DNA from: an uncultured Muribaculaceae bacterium | GTDB lineage: Bacteria; Bacteroidota; Bacteroidia; Bacteroidales; Muribaculaceae | Assembly (NCBI GenBank): GCA_905233845.1 | Contig: CAJOFH010000019.1 | Coordinates: 1 to 45,823, forward strand | DNA length: 45,823 nucleotides | Direction: 5' to 3' | Shown here: piece by piece, positions 35,318-43,934 of the stretch | Layout: every line of letters begins with the position of its first letter | How positions within the stretch are numbered: the first letter of the stretch is position 1 | Made by a program: the position numbers and the translations under genes | The notes under the pieces: generated by a model | Databases searched by the model: none | Seen by the model: only the letters and a program-made list of their open reading frames with translations | Told to the model about the DNA's origin: nothing

Positions 35318-37324
35318 TTAGTTGCCAAGGAGGATGTTGTAAATTAAGGTGATATCACCAGCTGTGATAGCTCCGTCACCATCCTGGTCGCCATTAACGA
35401 TAGCGGTGCTGTCGTTGTTGAGCAGGAAGTTGTAGAGAGCAGTAATGTCACCAGCTGTAACTACACCGTCACCATCAACATCACCAACAACTACTACTGT
35501 GCCACCAACCTTCTGGATGAGGTTAGGATAGAACTGGAGTTGCTGAACACTACCGTCTGATTTTGCATAGTAAGCAAGGAAGCCTTCTACGTTGTAAGTA
35601 GCGCTATAGTCGAAGTCAGCACCAATAGTTACCTCGTTGAAGTTCAGGCGCATAATCAAGTCGCCAGTCTCATCGGTGAGAGTGTAGTTGCGTCCGTTGC
35701 TGCCAGCGATACTGTCGATAGTACAGTTCTCGATGCGGAGGTAGTTGTGAATCATGCTCTGGTCAATCTCTTCAATAGCGATAACACTGGGCTGTACAGG
35801 AGTGCCAGCAGTACCCTCGGTGAAGGTCGAAACGATAGGAATCATCTCGGTCATGCCGTTGTAGAGCTTCCAGTTACCAGCAATGCCACTGATTTGGTCA
35901 CCGTTGGTGTACTGAGTGTCGAGGTGTCCGTAAACGAGCATAAAGCCAGTTGCGTCGTTGATGTAGAGCTGGTTGCCACTCTGGTAAATAGCAGTAACGG
36001 GGTTGTTGAACATAACGTCGGTTTCAGCAGCAGTAGCGAGCAGGCCAGCGATGTTGTCAACCTTTGGAAGGTCATCGAGGTTAACCACCTTCTCAAATGC
36101 AGTGGGTTGCAGCTGCATGGTGGTAACGCCGTCTTTCACGTAGATGCTGATAACACCAGTGATGTTGTAAGTGGCGCCATCGGTAGGAATGCTCACACCA
36201 GTGTACTGGTTGAAGCCAGCGGCAGTGCCGGCAGCATCATTAACGGTGAAGTTCTTGCCACTTATGTCAGTGATGGTAGCATTCTCAACAGTTACATAGT
36301 GACCAAAGTTGTTCTGAGTTACAGCAGCAGTAGTAACAACCTCAGGATTTACAGGGTCGCCTGCAGTAGCTGCCTGGAAGCCGAAGAGATCTTGGCTGCC
36401 ATTGTAAGACATCTCTTGGAGACCATTGTACTCCTTGAGGTATCCGCCAAATCCACCAGGAATGATGTCACCGTTCTTGTAGTTCATGTTACCAGCGTTG
36501 CGACCGAAAATCAACAAGTAACCGGTCTCATCCTTAACCCAAACGTAGTTGCCGTTAGCATAGAATACGGTAACAGGGTTAGCGATTGCAGCATAAGAGC
36601 CTACGCCAAGTGCATAGTAAGCAGCAATGTTGGCTACTGTAGTAACCGACTCGATAGTGTAGGTAGCCGAAGCCACTGCACTGGTGAGCTCACCATTGTC
36701 GGCGATAGCCTTGATGGTAGTAGTTTGGTTTACAGCGATAGGAGCGCTATAAACTGTGCTGGCAGTTGTTGGGTCTGAGCCATTGGTGGTGTAATAGATT
36801 GTTGCACCAGCGGGGCCTGAAATCTCAACATTCTGTGCAGTGTAATAAGTGCCACCAGCAGGGCTGAATGTTGGAGCTGCGAGAGTTGGAGTCACGTCGC
36901 CGTCGATAGTCACCACTACGCTTGTGATGCGCACCTGAGAACCGCTTGCAACAAGGTTAATCTCGTTAGCGCTGCCATTCCACTCACCAATTTTGCCCGA
37001 ATAGGTGTAGTTGTCGTCGCCAGTGAAGTTGCCAGGACCATATTGGGCATTGTCGTTAGCAGTACAGTTAATCACAACTTTGGTGATGGTGCTTTCACTT
37101 GCAACGGTGAAAGTGGCGTTCTTGAACACGCGGTACTGGTCGGTGAGATTCCAGCGTCCTTGTGTGCAAGAGATGGTAACGCCATCCTTAGTGATTGACT
37201 CGGCTGCGGCATCATCATTGCTGCCCCATTGACCCTTATCAACCGTAGCGTCAAAAGTCACATCGCCTGCCCATGCGCTAACGGCGCACAAGCAAACCAT
37301 TAATAGAGATAAAACTTTCTTCAT
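35318..37324 (-). CDS. Secreted OB-fold-like repeat protein with dockerin-like end
   Basis: A 668-residue exported protein (signal peptide 1-19, ends SAWA-GD). An N-terminal beta domain (about 20-145) is followed by a chitobiase C-terminal-like domain (about 150-228, TIYYTTNGSDPTTAST) and two related beta domains (about 230-410 and 425-605), each opening with V.NIA....L....(Y/D)....NPVT..Y..GN..(W/Y)(V/I).D.TG(Y/F)(L/M)L(I/V)(F/Y)G, which look like OB-fold modules of Bacteroidota secreted proteins. A dockerin-like pair ends the protein (about 610-668). No catalytic motif is visible. Its last 35 residues are nearly the same as those of the alpha-amylase. Confidence 0.8.
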   Translation of the reverse strand: MKKVLSLLMVCLCAVSAWAGDVTFDATVDKGQWGSNDDAAAESITKDGVTISCTQGRWNLTDQYRVFKNATFTVASESTITKVVINCTANDNAQYGPGNFTGDDNYTYSGKIGEWNGSANEINLVASGSQVRITSVVVTIDGDVTPTLAAPTFSPAGGTYYTAQNVEISGPAGATIYYTTNGSDPTTASTVYSAPIAVNQTTTIKAIADNGELTSAVASATYTIESVTTVANIAAYYALGVGSYAAIANPVTVFYANGNYVWVKDETGYLLIFGRNAGNMNYKNGDIIPGGFGGYLKEYNGLQEMSYNGSQDLFGFQAATAGDPVNPEVVTTAAVTQNNFGHYVTVENATITDISGKNFTVNDAAGTAAGFNQYTGVSIPTDGATYNITGVISIYVKDGVTTMQLQPTAFEKVVNLDDLPKVDNIAGLLATAAETDVMFNNPVTAIYQSGNQLYINDATGFMLVYGHLDTQYTNGDQISGIAGNWKLYNGMTEMIPIVSTFTEGTAGTPVQPSVIAIEEIDQSMIHNYLRIENCTIDSIAGSNGRNYTLTDETGDLIMRLNFNEVTIGADFDYSATYNVEGFLAYYAKSDGSVQQLQFYPNLIQKVGGTVVVVGDVDGDGVVTAGDITALYNFLLNNDSTAIVNGDQDGDGAITAGDITLIYNILLGN

Positions 37325-37414
37325 AAAGTGTTTAAAGTTTAAGAGTTAATAAATATGAGTAATTGTATACGTTTAGTTAGTTTGCGGTTCGTTCACGACA
37401 GTATATAATCGTGA

Positions 37415-37422
37415 CAAAGATA
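37415..37422 (-). promoter_or_regulatory. Promoter -7 box of OB-fold-like gene
   Basis: Minus strand TATCTTTG, with a leader of about 85 nt to the ATG at 37324. No clear -33 element. Confidence 0.55.
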
Positions 37423-37482
37423 GTCATTATTTTTAAATAATGAAAAGAAAAGCCCAAAAAGTTCAAAAATATTTTTTGTAGA

Positions 37483-37941
37483 TTAGTTTTTGTTTTTTGT
37501 GTAGCGATATCCCACGTAAAGATTTCGTGAGAAAATAATGATTGAGATACTCTGCCCGAGCCACAGCGGTATCTCAGGGTTGTGGATGAAGCGGTCAACG
37601 AGATGAGGAGCGTTCATGGCGGTGGCAATGAGTGCCACAATTGGTATTAGGTAGAATATAATCCTTATGGGCAGCGGGATACGTTTCCATGCGCCCTTGT
37701 AGTCGAGGTTGAGAACATACACATAGAACGAGAGCATCTGACCCACCAGGATGACGATGTCTTCGCGTAGCCATCCGTACCATAGCATGAAGCAGCATCC
37801 GGCAAGGCTGAATGCCCAATAGCCTGTGGGAGAGACCACTCGCTTGAAGCGTTCGGTCATGATCCACTGCACCAGCTGCCGCGCACCGTAGCACACCTGT
37901 GACAGAAAACCTACTATAAACACGAAGTCTATCATCTCCAT
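37483..37941 (-). CDS. LAB_N-domain membrane protein
   Basis: A 152-residue polytopic membrane protein matching the lipid A biosynthesis N-terminal (LAB_N) domain: GFLSQVCYGARQLVQWIMTE, then SPTGYWAFSLAGC and GQMLSFYVYVLNL. The family is found alone or fused to glycosyltransferases near lipid A genes; its exact reaction is unknown. I chose the ATG at 37941, since the longer frame (start at 37995) begins upstream of the TAATTTTG box at 37959-37966. It is divergent from the ABC exporter. Confidence 0.8.
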   Translation of the reverse strand: MEMIDFVFIVGFLSQVCYGARQLVQWIMTERFKRVVSPTGYWAFSLAGCCFMLWYGWLREDIVILVGQMLSFYVYVLNLDYKGAWKRIPLPIRIIFYLIPIVALIATAMNAPHLVDRFIHNPEIPLWLGQSISIIIFSRNLYVGYRYTKNKN

Positions 37942-37958
37942 TATTTTGATTGAGCTCA

Positions 37959-37966
37959 CAAAATTA
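37959..37966 (-). promoter_or_regulatory. Promoter -7 box of LAB_N gene
   Basis: Minus strand TAATTTTG, with transcription expected near 37952 and a very short leader. It sets the start codon at 37941. Confidence 0.5.
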
Positions 37967-37988
37967 GTAAAAAAAATAACAGGCATCA

Positions 37989-38017
37989 TTGACATTACTC
38001 AAAAATGATTACCTTTG
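37989..38017 (+). promoter_or_regulatory. Promoter of ABC exporter
   Basis: TTG (37989-37991), 18-nt spacer and TACCTTTG (38010-38017). It makes the ATG at 38041 the start and excludes the one at 38005. Confidence 0.65.
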
Positions 38018-38040
38018 TACCAACAAATACACAAATTATC

Positions 38041-38943
38041 ATGAATTTTATTGACGTAAACAGTGTGGTGAAACAGTATGACGGACACCTCGCACTCGAC
38101 CATGTGGATCTCCATGTGCCACAAGGGTGTATCTATGGCCTTCTGGGACCTAACGGTGCGGGCAAAACATCGCTCATACGCATTATCAACCGCATTACGC
38201 ATGCCGACAGTGGCACGGTGCTTTTTAACGGGCGCGAAATGGAGCAGAACGATATCGCCAACATTGGCTATCTGCCCGAGGAGCGTGGACTCTATAAAAA
38301 GCTCAAGGTGGGAGAAGAGATAGTTTACTTGGCTCGCCTCAAGGGAATGCCTAAGACGCTTGCCATGGCCGAAATGGAAAAATGGCTCAAACGTTTTGAC
38401 CTCACCGAGTGGCGCAACCGCAAGGTGGAGGAGCTATCAAAGGGTATGCAACAAAAAGTGCAATTCATAACAACGGTGATTCACCGTCCACAGTTACTAA
38501 TCTTTGATGAGCCGTTCTCGGGCTTTGACCCGGTTAACGCCGAGCAGCTCAAGCGCGAGATTATGCAGCTTCGCGATGAGGGGGCAACAATTCTGTTCTC
38601 AACTCATAACATGGCCAGTGTTGAGGAGATTTGCGAGAAAATCACACTAATCAACCACTCACGCGTGGTGCTCGAGGGCAATGTGACTGACATCAAGCAG
38701 CAGCACAAGAAGAACCTCTTTGTTGTGAACGTGGCTGGTGACAAGCCAATTAAAACCAATGAGAGTTTGTTTGAGATTGTTCCAAGCGATGAACACAGGG
38801 GTGCGCTCATAAAACTGAATGCAGGAGTAACACTGCATGATGCCATTGCTTGGCTCAATGAGAACTATACTCTCACAGGTATCTCCGAACAGCTGCCCAG
38901 TATGAATGAAATATTCATCGAGACAGTTCAAAATAATGCATAA
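38041..38943 (+). CDS. ABC exporter ATP-binding protein (NatA-like)
   Basis: Cytoplasmic ATPase subunit of an ABC-2 exporter, 300 residues. Walker A GPNGAGKTSL, signature LSKGMQQKV, Walker B LLIFDEPFSGFD and the switch histidine in LFSTHNM are all intact, and the C-terminal third is the DUF4162-like extension found in NatA-type proteins. The partner permease starts 35 nt downstream. Related pairs export Na+, peptides or drugs; the substrate is unknown. Confidence 0.93.
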   Translation: MNFIDVNSVVKQYDGHLALDHVDLHVPQGCIYGLLGPNGAGKTSLIRIINRITHADSGTVLFNGREMEQNDIANIGYLPEERGLYKKLKVGEEIVYLARLKGMPKTLAMAEMEKWLKRFDLTEWRNRKVEELSKGMQQKVQFITTVIHRPQLLIFDEPFSGFDPVNAEQLKREIMQLRDEGATILFSTHNMASVEEICEKITLINHSRVVLEGNVTDIKQQHKKNLFVVNVAGDKPIKTNESLFEIVPSDEHRGALIKLNAGVTLHDAIAWLNENYTLTGISEQLPSMNEIFIETVQNNA

Positions 38944-38978
38944 TTCATTTGATTCCTTTCACTCTTTTATACGAAATA

Positions 38979-40301
38979 ATGAATAAACTGAAACTGATAA
39001 TACAGCATGAGTACATGACGATGGTGGGCAAGAAGTCGTTCATCGTCATGACGATACTTATACCATTCTTGCTTATCCTGCTGATGTGTGTACCAGTGTT
39101 GCTGGCCTATATCAACAGCAGCGCCGATACCAGCGTGACACGCATTGCAGTCATTGACGAGAGTAACACCTATGGTGCCGCGTTTAAAGACACACCAAAC
39201 TACCGTTTTGTGCTCATGTCGGGAGGCGACAAGGCAGTTAACGCCCACGATTTTTATAAGAATGCCGGTGAGAGCATAGACGCAGTGGTGGTAATACCTG
39301 CTAATGTGCTCGAAAGCCAGAAGGCTACCATCTACAGTGAGAACACTATCGACCAGGGCACTATGAGCATACTCACCAAGTGTTTGAACGACACGTTGGC
39401 AAAAGCGAAGATTGCTTCTTTCAATGACCCGGAGTTAGAGTCAAAAATTGAGCAGACGCAAGTGAGCGCTGAGGTCAAAAGCATCAAGTGGGACGATAAG
39501 GGCGAGGAGCAGGAACAGAGCGCCGAGATAGCCTCTATCTTGGGAATGATACTCTCGTTCTTTACCTACACCTTTGTCCTTTCCTATGGCGCGATGATTA
39601 TGAACAGCGTGGTAGAAGAGAAGACCAATCGCATCGTTGAGGTGATAGTGAGCAGCTGCAAACCTATGGAGTTGATGATGGGAAAAATCATTGGCGTGGG
39701 ACTTGTTGGACTCACTCAGTTTGCTATTTGGGCAGTGATTCTGTGGCTTGGAGGGGCAGTGTTGAGCTTGTTTGTTGGTGGAGCAGTCGCAACCACCGAC
39801 ATGGGTGCCATGACAGTTGGCATGAACATGTCTCAAGGCTCTTTTAACAGTGAGATAACCGACATATTGAAGGCGCTCACAAGCATCAATTGGTTGTCAT
39901 TGTTAGGCAACTTCGTAATCTACTTTATTGGAGGTTATTTGCTCTATGCGTCGCTCTTCGCGGGCTTTGGCTCAGCTGTTGACCAGGCAAGCGACAGTTC
40001 GCAGTTCACCATGCCCATTATTATTATCATGATGGTGGCACTCTATGCTGGCATTGCTTGCATGAGCAATCCCAACGGCCCCATGGCGGTGTGGTGTTCA
40101 ATCATTCCGTTCACTTCGCCCATCGTGATGATGGTGAGGTTGCCGTTCGACGTCCCCTGGTGGCAGCTGCTGTTGAGCATAGTGTTGTTGTATGCCACAG
40201 CCATTGGCTGCATCTGGATTTCAGCGCGCATCTACCGCACTGGCATCCTCCTCTACGGCAAGAAACGCACATTCAAAGAAGTACTCAAATGGGTGAAATA
40301 G
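38979..40301 (+). CDS. ABC-2 type exporter permease (NatB-like)
   Basis: Membrane subunit for the preceding ATPase, 440 residues. One N-terminal helix (about 18-42, preceded by MTMVGKKSF) leads to a large extracytoplasmic domain (about 45-180), then five or six helices from about 190 onward, with the MMGKIIGVGLVGLTQFAIW motif typical of NatB/YhaP-type permeases. I chose the ATG at 38979; the frame extends back to a TTG at 38949, which would add ten residues. Confidence 0.92.
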   Translation: MNKLKLIIQHEYMTMVGKKSFIVMTILIPFLLILLMCVPVLLAYINSSADTSVTRIAVIDESNTYGAAFKDTPNYRFVLMSGGDKAVNAHDFYKNAGESIDAVVVIPANVLESQKATIYSENTIDQGTMSILTKCLNDTLAKAKIASFNDPELESKIEQTQVSAEVKSIKWDDKGEEQEQSAEIASILGMILSFFTYTFVLSYGAMIMNSVVEEKTNRIVEVIVSSCKPMELMMGKIIGVGLVGLTQFAIWAVILWLGGAVLSLFVGGAVATTDMGAMTVGMNMSQGSFNSEITDILKALTSINWLSLLGNFVIYFIGGYLLYASLFAGFGSAVDQASDSSQFTMPIIIIMMVALYAGIACMSNPNGPMAVWCSIIPFTSPIVMMVRLPFDVPWWQLLLSIVLLYATAIGCIWISARIYRTGILLYGKKRTFKEVLKWVK

Positions 40302-40334
40302 TTTGTTGACTTCAGAAGGATGAAGTAAGGAATA

Positions 40335-40384
40335 AATAAAGAGACATTGGGCTCAGGCCACAATGTCTCTTTATTATTTTTTTG
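40335..40384 (+). terminator. Terminator of ABC exporter operon
   Basis: A perfect 15-bp stem (AATAAAGAGACATTG with its complement), followed by ATTTTTTTG. Confidence 0.9.
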
Positions 40385-40396
40385 TGAATAGTTATC

Positions 40397-40585
40397 TCAT
40401 TTGTGAGAAATGAGTGACAGCCTTGCCAGACCATGGATGCGCCATTTTCCGTGGTGCTTAGCATTACACACAGCACTAAAACCGCTCCCATTCTCATGTG
40501 GTAGCGTCATGTCTTGCAGTGCCGCTGTCAAGCGCCAAATTCTCACTCTCGGGCTATGCCGACTCACTCCATGCCACTTTGTCAT
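40397..40585 (-). CDS. Possible 62-residue basic protein or small RNA
   Basis: A minus-strand ATG at 40585 opens a 62-codon frame ending at 40397. It is basic and rich in His, Arg and Ser (starts MTKWHGVSRHSPRVR). A TATCTTTG box lies at 40593-40600 with TTTTG 18 nt upstream of it, which would place the transcription start only a base or so before the ATG (leaderless). Base composition is GC-richer than the neighbouring gaps. No family is recognised, and a structured RNA cannot be excluded. Confidence 0.25.
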   Translation of the reverse strand: MTKWHGVSRHSPRVRIWRLTAALQDMTLPHENGSGFSAVCNAKHHGKWRIHGLARLSLISHK

Positions 40586-40592
40586 TCTTGCC

Positions 40593-40600
40593 ACAAAGAT
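40593..40600 (-). promoter_or_regulatory. Promoter -7 box, minus strand
   Basis: Minus strand TATCTTTG, with TTTTG about 18 nt upstream. It would transcribe 40590 to about 40390 toward the ABC exporter terminator. Confidence 0.45.
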
Positions 40601-40675
40601 AATGATCTTGGGGCTTGCCCAAAATACAATGAATTGCGGCAAGAAGATTGTGGATTAGCGATTAAGAGTGTTCTC

Positions 40676-41032
40676 CTAATACTCGCTGTATTGGCTGTCG
40701 GGATTAGATGTGTAACGCAAGTTGTCGCGATGAGTCCAACCATCACCAATACCTTGGCCTACTGATATGTAGCACCAGTTTCCTTGCATAAACTGCACAT
40801 ACACCAACATATGATTTGGCAAGGAATACATTACCGAGTAGTTCTCTCCAGGTCCTGTGCGCACATTGCTCTCACCAACTATGCGATAATACCCTGGTTG
40901 CAAGAACGATCGGCTTCTTGTGGTTCGAGTTGTTCTTGCTTTGCGTTTTGTTCTCCTTTTGGCATTAGCTTCGGTAGTGGCACATGTGCCTAAAACCATT
41001 ACAGCTAAAAGAATTGTTAAAAATTTCTTCAT
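40676..41032 (-). CDS. Secreted bacterial SH3-domain protein
   Basis: A 118-residue exported protein: signal peptide (about 1-23, ends ANA), a very basic linker (about 24-42, KRRTKRKARTTRTTRSR), then an SH3_3-type domain (about 46-108) with GYYRIVGESNVRTGPGENYSV and GDGWTHRDNL. Such domains often bind peptidoglycan or cell-wall peptides in the envelope. The upstream partner is the broken SHOCT gene 36 nt away. Confidence 0.85.
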   Translation of the reverse strand: MKKFLTILLAVMVLGTCATTEANAKRRTKRKARTTRTTRSRSFLQPGYYRIVGESNVRTGPGENYSVMYSLPNHMLVYVQFMQGNWCYISVGQGIGDGWTHRDNLRYTSNPDSQYSEY

Positions 41033-41068
41033 AATATCAAGATGATTATAAAAATAATTGTATTAAAA

Positions 41069-41202
41069 TTATTTCAGGATTCTCCTGCTTGATTGTCGGA
41101 AAGAATTATGTTTTTTTTGAGCTTGGAATTCTTCTTGAGTTAGGATGCCAGCATCAAAGAGCTCTTTTAACTTATAAGCTCATCCATTTGTGGTTGATTC
41201 AT
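41069..41202 (-). pseudogene. Frameshifted SHOCT-domain gene
   Basis: The minus strand from the ATG at 41202 reads MNQPQMDEL and then hits a stop. One frame over, YKLKELFDAGILTQEEFQAQ follows, ending in RRILK and stop at 41069. That stretch is the SHOCT signature (LKELxDAGILTxEEFxxxK). An indel near 41176-41180 therefore splits a short SHOCT protein of about 44 residues. SHOCT modules commonly lie at protein C-termini. It shares the promoter at 41265 with the SH3 gene. Confidence 0.7.
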
Positions 41203-41264
41203 AATTTTGAGAGTCTAAAAAAATTATTTTGTCTTCTCTTTCATTTTTCTCATGAAGGAATGTG

Positions 41265-41272
41265 CAAATATA
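41265..41272 (-). promoter_or_regulatory. Promoter of SHOCT/SH3 unit
   Basis: Minus strand TATATTTG, about 60 nt upstream of the SHOCT ATG. The stretch 41273-41483 shows only an AACTGG...CCAGTT hairpin near 41333-41355. Confidence 0.5.
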
Positions 41273-41483
41273 GTGAATAATGTGTAAAAATGCAAGTGGT
41301 GTGGGAAAAAAATCAGCGTGAACCAAAATGAACTGGGGTTACACCAGTTGTTTTATTTAATAATCTTTTAAGTTATTGTGTATGTGAAATTTTTTTTGTG
41401 TAACTTTGAAGCGAAAAAGAACCAGTCTGTATCCAGTATTAAAATGAACCATAACTTTTTAATGTTGATATCTGGAATAATTA

Positions 41484-41491
41484 TACTTTTG
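41484..41491 (+). promoter_or_regulatory. Promoter -7 box of WG-repeat gene
   Basis: TACTTTTG, 42 nt before the ATG at 41534; a TTG at 41465-41467 gives a short 16-nt spacer. Confidence 0.45.
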
Positions 41492-41533
41492 TAATAAATG
41501 ATTTAGTAACATCATAACATACAACACAAATTT

Positions 41534-43651
41534 ATGGTAATCAATTCAAAAGAAATAAAGGTTTTAAAAGTACGCAAATCATTAATGGTTTTGCTCGCAA
41601 TTATGTTTTTATTGGTTATTGATTCTTGCATTAACTCATCGGCTAATAATAATCAAACAATAATAACACCTGACTTCAAAACTGCAGTGGAAAAATACCG
41701 GAGCATTCTCCCCTTTATTGATGGTTTAGCACCAGCTCGACGAAATGGGAAATGGGGTTTTATCAATACCTTGGGCGAGGAAGTTGTACCATGTAAATAC
41801 AAGTTAATGGCCTATAAATCAACTGGAGGAAAGTATTTTACCGATAGTCTAGTGGCTGTGAGCGACGAGAATGGCAAATGGGGATTTGTTAACGTTCATG
41901 GAAAAGAAATAATTCCATGCAAATATGACGATGTAAGGTGTTTTGAGCATGGCCATGCTCCAGTATCTATTAACGGAAAATGGGGATTTATTGACACCAA
42001 GGGAAATGTATTAGTATCGCTAAAATATGATGGTGCTAGTTGTTTTAGTGGACCTCTAGCGATAATTTGCGATAGTACGAAATGTTTGTTAATCAATATT
42101 GAAGAAAATGACTCTGTGATAATGACAACGAACTATGTACAGTTTATATCTGACAGCCTTGTTGCAATAAAAGGTAGTAACAATAAATATAGTTTTGTTA
42201 ATTCTAATGGAGAGATAACTACATCCCAAAAATATGATGATTATATCGGTGTAGGAGATGAGATATTTATAGTTGTTTTAGGAGAACAAAATAATTGTAA
42301 ATACGGATTCTTAAATGGTCAAGGAAAAGAAATCACACCATGCATATATAATGATGTTAGGCTTGATTACGAAACGTACAATCTTGTCACCGATGGCATG
42401 ATAATGGTGGGCCGAAATGGCCGATATGGTTTTATCAACACCAAGGGTGAAGAGACAGTACCATGTAAGTATAGTGATGGATATGCTTTGATGGGAGCTG
42501 TCAATGGCTTTTCGATAGTTGAGAAATATGGAGAAGGTAAATGTGGAATAGTAAAACTTAATGGCAAAGAAGTAGTTCCATGTATTTATTGTAGTATTAG
42601 TCTATCAAAATTTGGCTTGGCATCAGTGGTGTTAAGTAGTAAAGATGACAATGAGGAAGTCTTTAGGTATGGGATAGTCGACATTTTGGGAAATAAAGTG
42701 ATACCATGTATATATGAAAACACTGAGGTTCTTAGTGATAGTTTAATAAAGATAACAGTAAATGATAAATCGGGTATCAAAAACTTAAGCGGCAAGGATG
42801 TTGTGCCATGCCTATACCAAAACGTGGGAGTCTTTAAAAATGGATTAATAATGGTAGACACAGGTGACTTTGAAACTCCTAAATGGCAAGTCCTTAATGA
42901 GAGTGGAGTAATAGTTAATCCAAATCAACAATATGACCAAATCATGACAGAGTGGGATTTTGATATGCCAATGAAGGGATTTGCATTTGTTTGCAAGAAC
43001 AATAAATATGGATTATTAAACAATAAAGGTGAGGAAGTGATACCATGTAAGTACTATGATGTTCTTTATTTAAATAATTCTTTTATTTGTGTTTCTATGG
43101 GTGATAATGATTCTAATAAAAAGGGAATTATAAACAATCGATGTGAAGAAGTGGTGCAATGTAAGTATGATGACATCCAGCTTTGTGACAGTTCACTTAT
43201 GTTGTTCCATGCTAGTCTTAAGATCAATGATCCTTTTTTTTCTAAAAAAACAATAACAAATAAAAGTGACGCATTATTTGAAGTTGCTGATGTTGCAAAG
43301 TCTCAAGCTACAGGAACTTCTAACTATGAGAAGGCTTTCTCGCCACCTGAATTGATTATTATAGGAAATAATGAAGCTTATTGTATAAATGGCTTAATTG
43401 ACATTTATGGAAACGAAACGTTTTCTCAGCAAACAATGGAAATGTTTAGTATAGGTGGTGACATATTGAATGTTTTGAACAATAAAGGCAGTGTTTCTAA
43501 AGATGTCCTATCCAAGACAGACTGGTTGTTTGGTGCTTGGCATGTCAATAACGGCAATGGTTCCTACAAGATAGTTAGTGTTAATCCTTACAAGAAAGGC
43601 GGTTTAATTGAAGAAACAGTCACTTCAAGCGGTGTCAAGAAAACAAGATAA
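41534..43651 (+). CDS. WG-repeat lipoprotein, C-terminus interrupted
   Basis: A 705-residue protein with a late hydrophobic signal (about 17-31) and a lipobox-like VIDSC, so a probable lipoprotein. It has about a dozen WG beta repeats of the form KWGFIN..G.E(V/I)(V/I)PCKYD (first at about 75-95). WG proteins are common in Bacteroidota, with no settled function. The region from about 575 is non-repetitive and includes WLFGAWHVNNGNGSYKIV, a lipocalin-like opening. The frame ends at TAA (43649-43651), yet coding-like sequence continues in the same frame to 43795. A shorter start at the later ATG (41585) is possible. AT-rich relative to the window, suggesting acquisition. Confidence 0.85.
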   Translation: MVINSKEIKVLKVRKSLMVLLAIMFLLVIDSCINSSANNNQTIITPDFKTAVEKYRSILPFIDGLAPARRNGKWGFINTLGEEVVPCKYKLMAYKSTGGKYFTDSLVAVSDENGKWGFVNVHGKEIIPCKYDDVRCFEHGHAPVSINGKWGFIDTKGNVLVSLKYDGASCFSGPLAIICDSTKCLLINIEENDSVIMTTNYVQFISDSLVAIKGSNNKYSFVNSNGEITTSQKYDDYIGVGDEIFIVVLGEQNNCKYGFLNGQGKEITPCIYNDVRLDYETYNLVTDGMIMVGRNGRYGFINTKGEETVPCKYSDGYALMGAVNGFSIVEKYGEGKCGIVKLNGKEVVPCIYCSISLSKFGLASVVLSSKDDNEEVFRYGIVDILGNKVIPCIYENTEVLSDSLIKITVNDKSGIKNLSGKDVVPCLYQNVGVFKNGLIMVDTGDFETPKWQVLNESGVIVNPNQQYDQIMTEWDFDMPMKGFAFVCKNNKYGLLNNKGEEVIPCKYYDVLYLNNSFICVSMGDNDSNKKGIINNRCEEVVQCKYDDIQLCDSSLMLFHASLKINDPFFSKKTITNKSDALFEVADVAKSQATGTSNYEKAFSPPELIIIGNNEAYCINGLIDIYGNETFSQQTMEMFSIGGDILNVLNNKGSVSKDVLSKTDWLFGAWHVNNGNGSYKIVSVNPYKKGGLIEETVTSSGVKKTR

Positions 43652-43795
43652 CTGGATCTTGATTTCGTTTATGACCTGTCGTTTGATGAATTCGCATTAA
43701 TTGGTTCTGGTGATGGAGACCGTTCGGAATACTTTGTTAATATGGTAAACAAGAGCATTATAAGTATTGATGGACGAGAATTCAAGAAAAAATAG
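43652..43795 (+). pseudogene. In-frame continuation of WG-repeat gene
   Basis: Directly after the TAA at 43649-43651 the same frame stays open for 47 codons (LDLDFVYDLSFDEFALIGSG..., ending REFKKK) and closes with TAG at 43795. Its composition (alternating hydrophobic strands, Asp/Ser rich) is protein-like and completes the small C-terminal domain that begins WLFGAWHV. A single nonsense mutation is the simplest explanation; read-through or a sequencing error is also possible. Confidence 0.65.
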
Positions 43796-43898
43796 ATACA
43801 TAGTTATAGCCAAGGAGGTTTATTATTCTTGATTAGTTGCATTTTTGGCAATTGGAGTAATTTCGTGAGATTAGTCGTTTGTTTTGGATTATTATTTC

Positions 43899-43906
43899 TA
43901 ATTTTG
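43899..43906 (+). promoter_or_regulatory. Promoter -7 box of LD-carboxypeptidase
   Basis: TAATTTTG, with TTTG at 43878-43881 (17-nt spacer). The ATG at 43935 lies 28 nt downstream. Confidence 0.55.
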
Positions 43907-43934
43907 CAGTGAAAAAATAAACATATTGAGTACA

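Noticed and set aside
35747-36778. Long plus-strand frame opposite the OB-fold-like gene
   Set aside because: Antisense shadow over a protein with a clear signal peptide and recognisable domains; the plus-strand product is low complexity with no motif.
41089-41280. Plus-strand 63-codon frame
   Set aside because: It is the antisense of the frameshifted SHOCT gene, whose motif is clearly on the minus strand.
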